64,000 bases of DNA. Origin: Todiramphus chloris collaris (Eukaryota > Chordata > Aves > Coraciiformes > Alcedinidae). The notes beneath the pieces were generated by a model. The model was not told where the DNA came from. It saw only the letters and a program-made list of their open reading frames with translations, and did not search any database. Positions 14,601 to 24,510 of this stretch are shown here, piece by piece. The DNA lies in NCBI GenBank assembly GCA_025345505.1, contig JANVCC010000018.1, positions 37,210,203-37,274,202 of the forward strand, read 5' to 3'. Within the stretch, counting starts at the first letter, position 1. Every line of letters starts with the position of its first letter. The position numbers and the translations under genes are program-made.

Positions 14601-17600
14601 GGAAAGAACCAAAAGAGGACCTGAGCCAAGCCAAGCAAAGCTGGCAAAGCAGTCCAAGAGGAGAGAAGAGCCACAGATCCTCCAGGTCCCTCAGCTTTAT
14701 ACGGAATATGATGTGTATGGGCTAGAAACCCTCGTTGGTCAGTTTGGGTTCACCTGTCCTGTCTGCTCCTCCCTGCAGGTGCAGCCTTTCACTTTTCTGC
14801 ACCCCTGGATGTGGCACACAAGACCCAGCAGTGGCCTTGGTCTGCACACCAATCCTTGGTGCTAACTCTAACCATGGGGTGTTCTCACTGCCAGAAGCAG
14901 ACCCTGCCTGTGAGAACAGGCTGCTACCTTCAGACAGTGCTGTGAGTTAGAAGAACTGAGCTGAGAAGTTAAATCACTGAACAGAATTAGTTCTGTTCTC
15001 ACTCAAACCAGGACAGATGTCAACTAAGGACCAAGCTCATGTGTATATTAACAATTCTCATATACTAGCTCTCATCTATCAACAGAAGTGCTGGAAACCA
15101 CATTGGTCAGAAGTTAGAATAGGACTGGGCAAAAATATTTGTGTTCTAGAGGAGATAACCTTGCCGTGGCACAGGAATCACCTGTTCACTGGATTGTTCC
15201 ATCCTGCCTGCTCCCTTTACAGGCTTTGTTTGAAATGAGTGTAGATGACACATTGCTTGAAGAGCCTTTAGGGAGAGTGAAACATTTTAGAATCATGAAG
15301 AGCAGGGTTGTTTTTTTTCTAAGCTTTATATTTACTGAAATGTCATCAATGTGAGATATGTGTGATGCTTATTTTACACTTTCATACTACTTTATAGATG
15401 AGTACATTAAAGACGAAGTGGAAGAATGGAGGAAGCACCTGGGGAATTATTCTAAAGAGATTGGAAAAACTAGTGTTTACCTGAATGGTACCAGCCAAGC
15501 ATGCCGTTTCCAAGAATGTAACATGGGAAATTTACTTTGTGATGCTGTGGTAAGACGTAGTACTACTTCAGGTGACAATCACATCTCAGCATTACTCCAG
15601 ATGAAATGCTCCCAGGCTCTGAACTTTGAGCATGTGGGCTTTGTGATGCTTTCCAACACCATAACATCTAGTGTGTTCCTAGGAGGATCTGGAGGTCTGG
15701 TGAAGCAAGGCTATAATGAATCTTGCTGTATAGAGTTAGGAGCAGTTTATTTATTGCTTGTATCTTCCTAGAGAGAATGGCTTGCTCACAGCTGTCTCTG
15801 AAGCTACATTTTTAAGAGACATGGCCATCTGATCTATGAGCCTATTCCTCAAGCAAAGAGAAAAACTTGTCTCTCCTCATTACTCACTGGTCTCTGCTGT
15901 CACCCTTTTTTAATGCACTCACCCAGAAAAAAAAAAAAATCTGTGTAGTTTTCTGCCAACTTACTGGCATGAATTGTCCCCCTGAGGAACACAAAAGGTG
16001 CCAGCTGAAGCAAAAGAGGGGGAAAGGGAGAGACCATGCACACAGCCAGATGTAAAAGTCACCAGCACCCCAGCCCAGAGGGAGCCACTGGCCCCTGCTG
16101 CATCCTGACTGGTATCACTGGGATTGAACAGTCACATAACACTAGCACTTCCAGTTTTTGAACTGGCTGGTTTTGATTCTTTTATTCTTCCACAGCGGCA
16201 CCATTTCCTTTGGGTGCTCCAGGGAGAAATGTTCACTAACGTGACTCTTTCCAGAAAATGAGCATTGCCATGAATGTGCTGCAGCACTGCCACACGTGTT
16301 GGGAGCCAATTAATAATCATGGCTTTTCATTTAGATATGTCCCCAAAGCTACTTATTCAGTCCATCTGATTGCTTGTATTATAATCCTGAAAATAATTCT
16401 TAGTTCATGGGCTAATTTCCAAATTGGATTAAGATTTCAGAATTCTGCATACAATTCTACTAAAATTGCAGCACCTTGCCTTTACTTCCTGCTATATTTT
16501 TATTTGAAAAATGTGATCAAATGCTTTGTCACTTTTCAAGCTTAAGGAAAATAACTCTGTAATCTTTCAGAAGTCTGCAGTTTTTCTTGATCTACATTTT
16601 GTCTTGGGAGGGCAAATTCTACTAGGTTAAATCTATGTCTCTAGACAACCATCTGCAGTTAGCAGTAGATAGATGGATTACCCTTCATGTTCTTTGCCTT
16701 ACCAGTTCTACACTTGCTTTCCTGTCTGCCTCTGCACATTCAAGGGTATGAAGGTAAAAGTCAGACTTACCTGTTCCATGGCCTTTAATATTTAGAGTTG
16801 TCCTGGGAAATGCGGAGGTTGAGAAATGTAGAAGGTGGATTGATGGTTGTACTGGGTCAAAACAGAGGTCCATGTAGTTCAGTGATGCTTCTCCAACAGT
16901 AGACTAAAATCTCAGAACAAAAGGTTGACAGACCCAAATGACATTTTACAAAGGACTTGAAAGGAACTGAAATGTGAAAAGGCTGTGAAAACGACTGACA
17001 GCACTGGGTGAGATCTTGTTTTAAACTGCCTCTGCTCAGGACTGGAGAGTTGCAGTCCATTCATTGACTATGAGTTAGGAATTTAAGACTACCTCATGGA
17101 TCTGGCCAGAGGGAATAATTTTGATCACTAGGCTGGAGCCACAAAGTACTTACACACCTTCAAGTCAGAGGTTGCAAACACTTAGCATAGGGGTGCAGCA
17201 GAGAAGTGGCCAGACTGGAACAGATGACAGGACCATCCATCCCTACATCTTGTCTCCAAGAGTGACCGAGTGAGGATGGTGAGGGAAGAGCATATTCCTG
17301 CACAAGCCTGTGGAGATGCAGCTCAGGGACTTCCCAAGCCAGAAGTGGTGTCTTGGTATTTACTAACACCCAGCAGTGTAAGTAAATCTCATCCCTGAAC
17401 TTGCCTTCTCACTCCTGGACTTGCCCCTTCTCCCTTTGACTGCCTTCATCCTTCACAACAGTCAGTGACAGTGCATTCCTCTGCTGGCCTGCACATCCTG
17501 CACAAACATTGGTCTTTTTGTGTAGCCTGCTGCCCACTGGCTGGATGCCTGCTGGAGGCCAAGGAGTAGTCCTTGCACTGGAACATTTGGTCCCTGTCCA

Positions 17601-20600
17601 CCCTCTTCACACCACTCATGATTTTATAGGCTTCTCAAATATTTTCCTTCTGTTGTGTCTTTACCAGGTCAGACAGTTCAAGTCTACATCATCATTGTAT
17701 CTTCAAAAGCTTTTCTGTGTCTTTGACCATCCTTGACACCCCCTTCTGAACCTTTGGGGTTTTGTCATTCTTGAAATGACAAAACAATTGATTCCTACCC
17801 AGCCTCCACATGCCCTTCTTGATTCTATAGCCTTCTGTCACGTCCTTCCCATCTTTCTTTGTGGGACTGAAGAGTCACAACCATAGTCATTCCTGTAGGT
17901 AAACTAGTCCATCCATTTCATTATCCGTGTTTCTTTTCTCAGCCTTTTTGTGTTCTACTCAGTTATGTACAGTCCCTGGTCTCCCTTTTCTTTACTACTT
18001 AGGCTGCCAGAAGCAAATACTACCTTGTCCTTGCATTTTATCATAGTCTTGCCAGTGTTGGAGACATGATGCTGTGCAGAGTAGACTTCTGAGTCTGATC
18101 TATCTAGTATGGATCTTTCCTGTTCCTCCACTCTTCTACATCGTTGCCAAGACCATTCCAAACATTAAAGACCATCTCTGAGAAGCTGAAACATCATAAT
18201 TCCCTTCAAGATACTACAAGAGCTAGATTAATTTCTACATTCCCCTACATGTTTTTAATGTACAGCTATGTGAGGTCCTCTTCATTTCCCGATTCTCAAA
18301 AGATGGTGAAATCATGTGTCTTTATCACAGTTGTTGGAATCAAAAATTCATTCTTCCTTTGTTCAGCTGGCCTGCCTTGATCATGTCATATACACACAGA
18401 CTACAGGAGAGTCTGAGAGTTTGTTGCAGAAAGAGGCAAATATTTTTCTTGTTAAAAGTTAAAAAAACCCCAAGGAAACAAACAAAAAAAACCACCCCGA
18501 CTTATTTTAATGTGATTTGCCTTGAATTTTATTTTATATATATATATAATTAAACATTTTACAATGAGGCTGAAGGTAATGTCAAACAAGATACAAAGCT
18601 CTCTGTCTCTTTTCAGTCTCAGATTGTATTGCATGTAAATTTTTGGAGCCTAGACTATGTGAACATTAAAAAAAAAAATTCACTTTAAACATTCTCCTTT
18701 GGTAGCTTTATGAGAATGTTGGACAACCAGATAAAAAGTCATGGAACCATGTTTCAATGTGCATCCTGAATGGAGGGGGGATACGGTCGCCCATTGATGA
18801 ACGGAATGCTAATGGTACGTAAAACCAGCAAGCTCAACGACAGCTTTATCGGGAAGGGAGAATCAAGTTATCATGCAAGCCTGAACCCAGCATTGGGTTT
18901 GGGCTTGTTTTGGTGTGATTTGCACAGCGTTTGGAAGAGATTTTGAACTGTCTCAAAGGGTTATCCACCATCAGAGACCAAGTGCCCTCAGGCTGACGTG
19001 AATAGAAGTATATACACAATGCTTTTTATAATTTCCTTCTCTCCTTGCTGCCTTGGAACAAAGACAGTGGATCTTCTTCACCTCTTACTGTAGAGAGTCA
19101 ACCGGTATGGTCACTGGAAGCCTTCTGTGGAATAAATAAATTCTGGTGTTTTCTGAATGCTAAGGTTTTACAGGTTTTGTTTTCCTGATATCACATAAAT
19201 GAAACCTAAAAACAAACACCTTTTTCAGCTTAGATAAGTCTTTCTGTAGGACTCTATGAGTAAATCTTAAGCAACTGGAAAAAATGCTTGACTCAGGAAG
19301 AATAGCTGTGTTTCTTCACTTTAGGTTGGTGATCTGTAATCTCTTTTAGCAGAGTTACTTGAATAGCAATACATGCAGTTACATCTAACTCAAAATTTAC
19401 TGGTCTTGATACTTGCTGGATGATGAAGTTATGGGTTCTTTGGGACAATATATACGATTCTCACCAACACTGACCCTCACTTTCTTAAACTGTATTTGCC
19501 GTGTCAAACTTGTACTGTTAAACAATCCTAAACTAACTTTGTAAACATAAAAAAATAAAGTAATACAAAATTAACTGAAGTCTCATTCCCCCAGGTAGCA
19601 TTACTGTGGAAGATTTGCTGTCCGTTCTGCCATTTGGAGGCCGTTTTGATTTGGTGAGGGTAAAAGGCTCCACTCTGAAAGAAGCTTTTGAGCACAGCGT
19701 GCACAGATACGGCAGCGGAAGCGGAGAGCTGCTGCAGGTTGGAGGTATGCTTGCTTCCTCCCTCTTCTCAGTTTGCCAGACCAGCCTTCCCTTCTGCTGC
19801 CCCTGTTTGTATTACACCTGGAAGCCTCTTCAAGACTGGAAATCAAGTTGGCCATACGTCCCAGCCCTGTGCCTCATGCGTGTCAGCTCACTAACACTAT
19901 TTGTCCTGCGTACGTTTAATTGAGCAGCTGCAGCACACAGGCCACTGCTGTTACTTTCAGCAGATACAGGGTTCCCAGTCGGTCCAGTAACCCCTAATGG
20001 CAGCAGTTTAACATTTCAGTTAGTTACTGGAAGAGAAGTTTTTCACAGTGAGGGTGGTAAGACACTGGAACAGGTTGCCTCATCCCTCGAGTGTTCAAGG
20101 CCAGGTTGGAGGGAGCTTTGAGTAACCTGATCTAGTGGAAGGTGTCCCTGTCCAGGGCAGGGTAGGTTGTAACTAGATGATCTTTAAGATCCTTTCCAAC
20201 CTGAACCATTCTATAATTTAATTGAGTATAGCTGTAACACAGCAACAGCTACAACAAACTTTGGGTTTCAGTTCTTCACTGGCAGCTTTCCTGAAGCCTC
20301 AGACTGGTTATCTCTGGCAGTTAAAGGCAAATTTCAATTTATCAAAACGGTTTTGTGCCATCATCTAATGTTTGCTGACAGTTTTAGAGTTAGTCCAAGT
20401 GGGCCATGGAATTGTTCCAACATACGTTATTTCCTAATTTGCAGCTCCCCATATATTTATCCAGATGTGTACTAGGCTACAGTCATGTTTATTTCTGGTC
20501 TCTTTGGGATGCAGGGCAAGATTTTATTGTTTAGTTTATTATTTAGATTGGAATTGCAAACTTCAAGGGAAGGGGCTGACAGATTTCCCCCTCTCCGTGC

Positions 20601-23270
20601 CTCTCCCCCACCGTGTAGACTGGTGATGAGGGCACTACCCCCTTCACATGACCTAGAACCCCCACAGCCCATGTCTCGCCCTCTCACCAGCACGTTACCA
20701 CGTTCTTGAGTATCCCCAAGGTGAAGCAGCAGCAGCCCCTCTGCTTGCTGCCTTCTTAGGGAAAAAGGAGATAACTAGTAGCTCTGGAAAGGATTCAGGA
20801 CAGAAGATTCAGAGCAGGAAGAGCACCAGGGTTGGAAGAGCCTCTGTGCTTTGGACAAGCTTCAGCAACTTCCTGATCAGCAAATTCTTGGCAGTGGTGT
20901 TCTGGGGCCCTATTTCTGCCCAGGCTCTGACGAGGAAGGCTCACAACCAGAAATGTTACTTCTGCAGTGAGTAGAAACCGCAACTTTCAGCCCTGGCTTG
21001 GCTTTTTCAGGACAGTTCCTATTATCCATAATAGCTGCTAACTTAGGCTGGCTGGCTTGAAAAGAAGTCATTTCAGCCAGCATGCCAGGGGAATGAGAAA
21101 GCAGCACTACAGAAATAAGGGAAGGTATTTTTGTCTTGCAGTATCCTAATCCCATGACTAGAAATTTCCTTCTGTAGAGTAGTGAAGAGAATAGACAATC
21201 AAATAAGTAACTGAGGTGGGTCAGTGCTTCAGAAATTCTCCAATCTCAAGAATTTTCTTGCCTAAAACTTGAGTATCATGGCAAGGAAAATAGGGCATGA
21301 AGTGGTGTAATTCAGAACAAAGCAACCTCTCAGTCCCAGAGGCTGATGTAAAGAACGGAGGATGCTACTTCTAGCCCTGTATGTTCGACAGGCACTGCAT
21401 AAAGTGGCATTCAAATGTGTTTTCATAGGCATCCATGTGGTCTACGATCTCTCCCGAGCCCCAGGAAGCAGGGTGGTTAGTTTAGAAGTGCTTTGCACAG
21501 CTTGCCGAGTCCCAGCCTACGTCCCGCTCCAGATGGATGAAATATACAACGTGACTCTTCCGTCCTATATGTTATTTGGAGGAGATGGCTATCATATGCT
21601 GAAAGACCAAAATCTAGGATACAGTAAAGGTGAGTATGGCCACCAGCAGGGCACCAAACAAACAAATCCCCAAAGTTAAAAGATCTTTCTATAGTACAAG
21701 TCTGAGATTTTTTTGCTTTTACTGGATAGACTAAATTTGCTTCTCCTCTGACCGCTCTGGATTGATAGTTTGGTTTGTAGCAACTATATTCTTTTTCAGC
21801 TAAATCACAGAAGTTTCAAAGAGAAACTGAGCCTTATCAATTCAGTGCTGCTTAGAGAGTTCTGAGAGCACAATAAACCAGAAAAAAAGGCAAAAAGCAC
21901 ACTGTACAGAATACATATTATGTGTATGTACTGCCTTGCACTTGTACTCACTATGAAAGAGAAAGGTGCTGTTCTCTTTAGACCTTACATTTCCATTCAT
22001 ATAATTAACATGTACATCTTTTAGGACAAAGAGAAACTTGAAAAATAGATGAGATGAAAATTCATTATTTCTGAAAACACAAAAAGGATGTAGTGCTGTC
22101 TTTAAAAACCAAAACAAAACACAGAAGTATCTTCAAGGACCACATCTAGATTTTGCAGAACTTGTAATTTCCTATGTTCTGCTTCAGGATGGTAAAAGCA
22201 TCCTTTTACCAAAAAAAGGTTTCCTTTTTTAGACTTCTGTTACAGACTATTTTTTTTTTGTTTGTTCGACTGCGTTTTTCAACGTAAAATTCTCACAGGC
22301 AGGACTAGCGTTTTTATATGAAACTCAGCCTACAGCTCATAAATGTGGGGCAGCTGTAGTTTTCAGTAAATATCTGTGCATGCAAAACCAAATTCATGTA
22401 GGGAGAAATATTAGGAATAATGAAAGGAAACGACTTGAAAGGTTCTGGTAAAGTCTTCCAGTATAGCAGAGGGGCAAAACTAGAATTATGTTTAAGATGA
22501 AGGTGTTACACTTTAGGATTGTAACAGCTCGGAGCAGAAAGGACTCATGATATGGTTGGCAGCAGTGACCGAAGAGGGTCTTCCAAAAAAGCTGCAGAGA
22601 ATCCACATCATACTTTGTGTGCACACAGCAGTGCACAGCCTAGAAATTCTTCTTCTTCAAAGAAATTACATTATAAAAAGTGCAAGTGTAGCTTTGCCAG
22701 ATCTACCCACTCTGCCCCAAATAGGTCAGAAACCATCTCCATCTACCACACTCTGACTGGAAGTTACCATAATTTACCACACTCTGACTGGAAGTTACCA
22801 TTGTAACAGATAGAAGACAAAACAAAACAAGCCAAACAATGCAAAAAGAATTATTTTTTGTTTTGTTTTGTAAGGCAGGAGATGCTACCAAAAATTCTGG
22901 CTGCAAATCACTGCAGGTATTTCACTGTGTGCACAAGAAACAACTCTCCACACCCTTATGCTGTCTTAATGTGTACTTACTCAGCATGGCAAACTGTAGA
23001 AAACTGCTTTAACAGTTGAGCTAAAACTGCAATTTTAGACGTCTAAGTTCTTAAATTTTGATTAAGAGCTTGGCTGCTGCAGAGAACACTAATTTTTTTT
23101 TTCTTTGTATAGGCGAACCCGATATTGAGGTTGTTTCCCGTTACCTCCAGAGCATGAAGAGAGTTTACCCATCAGTTGAAGGCCGAATAAAGTTTTCCTC
23201 TGGAAGTCTCATTGAAGCGAGTCTTACCCTGGTGTCTGTATTGCTCACTGTAACCTTCCTGAATACTTGA
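2434..23270 (+). CDS. NT5E: Ecto-5'-nucleotidase (CD73), spliced gene, exons 2-9
   Basis: GPI-anchored cell-surface enzyme that hydrolyses extracellular AMP to adenosine and phosphate using two zinc ions. Eight exons join in one frame to 459 codons; the human protein is 574 aa and this part starts at about human Ala114. Exon 1 (signal peptide, first metal-binding residues) is not in the window. Seen in the translation: GNHEFDN (human Asn117, catalytic His118 and Asp121), ALGHSGF (His220), GGHTNTF (His243), CRFQECNMGN (Arg354), LNGGGIRSP (Asn390, Arg395), PFGGRFD (Phe417) and GGDGYHMLKD (Phe500 region, here Tyr; Asp506 kept). The C-terminus is a hydrophobic GPI signal. Residue roles are from known human CD73; the assignment is very secure. 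The spans between exons are introns and are described separately. Confidence 0.97.
6154..6442 (-). mobile_element. CR1 LINE, 5'-truncated 3' end
   Basis: Opens with ACAGAATCACAGAATGT and GGGGTTGGAAGGGAC, the reverse complement of the CR1 3' end, and continues through the usual GTCCAACCCTCCTGCCAGAG segment and TCATGTTGAGGTGGAACTTC before homology fades. Antisense to NT5E. Non-coding remnant. Confidence 0.85.
6590..6943 (+). mobile_element. CR1 LINE fragment
   Basis: Reads GGCTTGGAGAAGGAAGGCT and onwards to GGACTAGATGGCTCCCAGAG and CCCTTCCAACCTCAG, the CR1 3' region in the NT5E-sense direction. It is more diverged than the neighbouring antisense copy, and the terminal ATTCTATG repeat is not clear. 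Confidence 0.8.
8236..8424 (+). CDS. NT5E: NT5E exon 3
   Basis: The acceptor is TTTTTTAAG after a long T tract and the donor is ACAG/GTATTT. The frame continues from exon 2 as a Gly codon split 1+2, giving GHDVIFEDEI. It carries ALGHSGF and GGHTNTFLYT, which hold the second pair of metal-binding histidines (human His220 and His243). 189 nt. Confidence 0.96.
9445..10080. repeat. Old dispersed repeat, copy 1 (interrupted by CR1)
   Basis: Shares long similarity with 17102-17540, for example GTCAGAGGTTGCAAACACTT, then GGGGTGCAGCAGAGAAGTGG, and later ATCCTTCACAACAG and CTGCACATCCTGCA. The similarity is interrupted in this copy by a CR1 insertion. Family not identified; it could be an old CR1 or other LINE body, or an LTR. 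Confidence 0.7.
9682..9894 (-). mobile_element. CR1 LINE 3' fragment inserted in an older repeat
   Basis: CACAGAATCACAGAATGT followed by GGGGTTGGAAGGGACCTCG marks the CR1 3' end; it runs to about CCTGTTGCAGTGCTTC. Both sides are matched by copy 2 at 17 kb, where GCAGCTCA joins directly to GGGACTTCCC, so the boundaries are known to within a few bases. Confidence 0.85.
10873..10894 (+). mobile_element. Possible CR1 3' tail remnant
   Basis: TTCTATGATTCTATGATT resembles the 8-bp terminal repeat of CR1. No clear CR1 body was recognised upstream, so this may be a heavily decayed copy or chance. Confidence 0.35.
12842..13039 (+). CDS. NT5E: NT5E exon 4
   Basis: The acceptor is TTTTGTGCAG and the donor GAAG/GTATG; 198 nt, phase 1 at both ends. 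It encodes GTPPSTEQPAGPYPF through DDGRKVPVVQAYAYGKYLGY to NPILLDSSVPE, the end of the N-terminal domain and start of the linker. An NVT glycosylation sequon is present at YLNVTF. The human Asn311 sequon (NSS) reads DSS here. Confidence 0.95.
14210..15015 (-). mobile_element. Solo LTR, ERVL-like
   Basis: 806 bases bounded by TGTCATGGTTT and AAACCAGGACA, an imperfect terminal inverted repeat with TG...CA ends. It is flanked by GATAT and GATGT, a 5-bp target duplication with one mismatch. On the - strand it starts TGTCCTGGTTT, as in many avian ERVL-type LTRs, and has TATAAAG at 14701-14695, so that orientation is preferred. There is no internal retroviral sequence, so it is a recombination-derived solo LTR. 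Open frames inside it are not genes. Confidence 0.8.
14696..14701 (-). promoter_or_regulatory. TATA box candidate in LTR
   Basis: TATAAA (followed by G) on the - strand inside the solo LTR, in a position suitable for the LTR promoter. It would transcribe antisense to NT5E. Activity unknown. Confidence 0.4.
15398..15549 (+). CDS. NT5E: NT5E exon 5
   Basis: The acceptor is TTTATAG and the donor GTG/GTAAGA; 152 nt. It encodes DEYIKDEVEEWRKHLGNYS through SQACRFQECNMGNLLCDAV. It contains the NYS sequon matching human Asn333 and the Arg of CRFQECN (human Arg354), a substrate phosphate contact in the C-terminal 5'-nucleotidase domain. Confidence 0.95.
17102..17540. repeat. Old dispersed repeat, copy 2 (empty site)
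   Basis: Similar to 9445-10080 but without the CR1 insertion: GCAGCTCA at 17318-17325 is followed at once by GGGACTTCCC. It continues into the old CR1-like stretch to the right, so the unit may be part of a longer decayed LINE. Confidence 0.7.
17541..18010 (-). mobile_element. Old diverged CR1-like LINE fragment
   Basis: Contains ACTCATGATTTTATAGGCTT, then CCTTCTGAACCTTTGGGG-like and GTGGGACTGAAGAGTC-like segments in the order seen in ancient amniote CR1/L3 3' regions read antisense. Strongly decayed; no coding potential. Boundaries approximate. Confidence 0.45.
18706..18814 (+). CDS. NT5E: NT5E exon 6
   Basis: The acceptor is CTTTGGTAG and the donor AATG/GTACG; 109 nt. It encodes LYENVGQPDKKSWNHVSM and then CILNGGGIRSPIDERNANG, with the Asn and Arg (human 390 and 395) that contact the substrate. 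The first dozen residues differ from human but keep the length, as expected for a surface loop. Confidence 0.95.
18815..19594 (+). other. NT5E: NT5E intron 6
   Basis: 780-base unique-looking AT-rich intron ending in a short pyrimidine tract (TCATTCCCCCAG). No repeat or RNA gene was seen. Confidence 0.85.
19595..19744 (+). CDS. NT5E: NT5E exon 7
   Basis: The acceptor is CCCCCAG and the donor GGAG/GTATGC; 150 nt, a multiple of three, so skipping keeps the frame. A human isoform (CD73S) is known that lacks the corresponding exon. It encodes SITVEDLLSVLPFGGRFDL through FEHSVHRYGSGSGELLQVGG and includes the Phe of PFGG (human Phe417), one of the two aromatic residues that sandwich adenine. Confidence 0.96.
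19745..21428 (+). other. NT5E: NT5E intron 7
   Basis: 1.7 kb intron with one CR1 3' fragment (20028-20215) and a relatively GC-rich unclassified stretch at about 20560-20760. Confidence 0.85.
20028..20215 (+). mobile_element. CR1 LINE 3' fragment
   Basis: TTTTTCACAGTGAGGGTGGT and ACACTGGAACAGGTTGCC through AACTAGATGATCTTTAAGAT to CCTTTCCAACCTGAACCATT is the CR1 3' end in sense with NT5E, ending near TTCTATAATT. Confidence 0.85.
21429..21629 (+). CDS. NT5E: NT5E exon 8
   Basis: The acceptor is TTTTCATAG and the donor AAAG/GTGAG; 201 nt. It encodes GIHVVYDLSRAPGSRVV through CRVPAYVPLQMDEIYNVTLP to GGDGYHMLKDQNLGYSKG. The Tyr in GGDGY sits where human CD73 has Phe500, and the following Lys-Asp keeps Asp506. 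There is an extra NVT sequon at IYNVTL. Confidence 0.96.
21630..23112 (+). other. NT5E: NT5E intron 8
   Basis: 1.5 kb AT-rich intron with a two-copy 27-base direct repeat at 22744-22801. No mobile element was recognised. Confidence 0.85.
22744..22801. repeat. 27-bp direct repeat, two copies
   Basis: The 27 bases at 22744-22770 (starting TACCACACTC, ending GTTACCAT) recur identically at 22775-22801 with a 4-base spacer, a 31-bp period. In NT5E intron 8. Confidence 0.95.
23113..23270 (+). CDS. NT5E: NT5E exon 9, C-terminus with GPI signal
   Basis: The acceptor is CTTTGTATAG. It encodes GEPDIEVVSRYLQSMKRVYP and then VEGRIKFSSGS, followed by a hydrophobic tail LTLVSVLLTVTFLNT and the stop TGA at 23268-23270. 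The Ser-rich FSSGS matches the human GPI attachment region (Ser549, FSTGS), and the tail is the propeptide removed on anchor addition. It is two residues shorter than in human. Confidence 0.95.
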
Positions 23271-24510
23271 GTTTTGCTTACAACGTTCTCGTTTGGAGGA
23301 AGGCAGAAGGAGAGATGATGCTGACGAAAGGAAAGAGAACTCTTCTTTTTTCTTACAACTTAAAAGGAATGAGTGTTTAGGTTTCTGCATGTCATCAGTA
23401 AACATTAAATTGTCTTTAATCTCATAGAGCCAGTGAAGCACACTGTGCAGAATGAGTGCGCACAACTCATGGCATCTCTTGAGTTTGAATCAGCAGGTAC
23501 CCACTCCTGAGGTTTCAAGAAGCCAAGTTCCAGTGAAGACTAATGCTCCATCATGTAACAGCCACCAAGCGAAAGAAATGAGCTATTTTTAACTTGTCAA
23601 ATTCTTTTCACTGCTTTAGAGTTGATTTAAGAAGCTGATACCAGTAATGCAACCTAGCTTCTAGAAATGGATTTGTTACGGGTGTATGTTATCTTTCTTT
23701 GATCTCCACTCAGAGGTAAAGCTTTCAATCTAAAAATTCTACTTGGCTTCCAGTCACATTTATCATACCAACATCAGTGGGTGAAAGAGCTGGATTAAAC
23801 TCAGTGTCATTAAAAGCATGAAGTCCATCTACACACAGTTAAAAAAAAGGTTTTTCCCTTTTACTTTTGAAGATGCAGATCTCACTTATATATTCCATTA
23901 ACTAAAGGATGCAAGAAAAGCTAGATTTGATATTGACCAATTTTAACAAAATGACTACATAGAACTTCACTATTTAATATGACCAGTTTGGGGGCTGTAT
24001 CTAGAGTGAGGATGCAATCTATGATTATGTTTTATGTAAATATGCTCAATTTTACACCTTTTTCCAAAGACCAAAGCACAGGACTCCGGACTACTGCCGT
24101 GTCTCAGCAACGTTCAGAGAGAACGTCAGATACGCACACTGACTCCCACAGCACTGTGGCAACCTCTGAAGTAGCCCAATAATGGATCTTTTTACAGCAT
24201 AATGTGGCTTTATGATAATTGTGATCGTAACTCAAAAGCCTGTCTCTTCTATTGGAAGGCTGCACTTAAAAACCACACAGTTGGAGGAGATGGGTTAATG
24301 AGTATAAAATCAGAAATCGGATTAAATGCCAAGTGCACCTTTCTGACAATTTATCAGGAAGTGTTTTGCTTATAAATGAATGCAAATGACGATTATTTTT
24401 TCTAAGATTGTTCACATTTGGGATTTGGACAGCAAGATGTTTCCATGTGCTGTAGTAAACTGATTATCAGTGTTTTGAATAAACCTGCTTTGGTTAGCTG
24501 GAAAGTGCAC
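23271..24510 (+). other. NT5E: NT5E 3' UTR (inferred)
   Basis: Sequence between the NT5E stop and the AATAAA at 24478. It is AT-rich with no repeat recognised. The 3' end is inferred from the signal only, and other signals further right (for example AATAAA at about 25472) could give longer forms. Confidence 0.6.
24478..24483 (+). terminator. NT5E: NT5E poly(A) signal candidate
   Basis: Canonical AATAAA on the + strand about 1.2 kb after the NT5E stop, followed within 40 bases by a T-rich stretch (CTCTTTTTTTCAG), as expected for a cleavage and polyadenylation site. Confidence 0.55.

Larger units (their letters stand above)
13040..15397 (+). other. NT5E: NT5E intron 4
   Basis: 2.4 kb intron containing the solo LTR at 14210-15015. 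The flanks are AT-rich, with A13 and T16 runs near 13457 and 14020 and nothing else recognisable. Confidence 0.85.
15550..18705 (+). other. NT5E: NT5E intron 5
   Basis: 3.2 kb intron. It contains the empty-site copy of the old repeat (17102-17540), followed by an old CR1-like stretch to about 18010, and a short TA run near 18535-18550. Nothing was recognised in 15550-17100. Confidence 0.8.

Noticed and set aside
14356-14865. 169-codon open frame and overlapping frames
   Set aside because: Entirely inside the solo LTR; no retroviral or other protein motif.
15550-15771. Continuation of NT5E exon 5 frame past its donor for 74 codons
   Set aside because: The GTAAGA donor is strong, the downstream exon joins in frame, and unlike intron 2 there is no poly(A) signal next to the stop.
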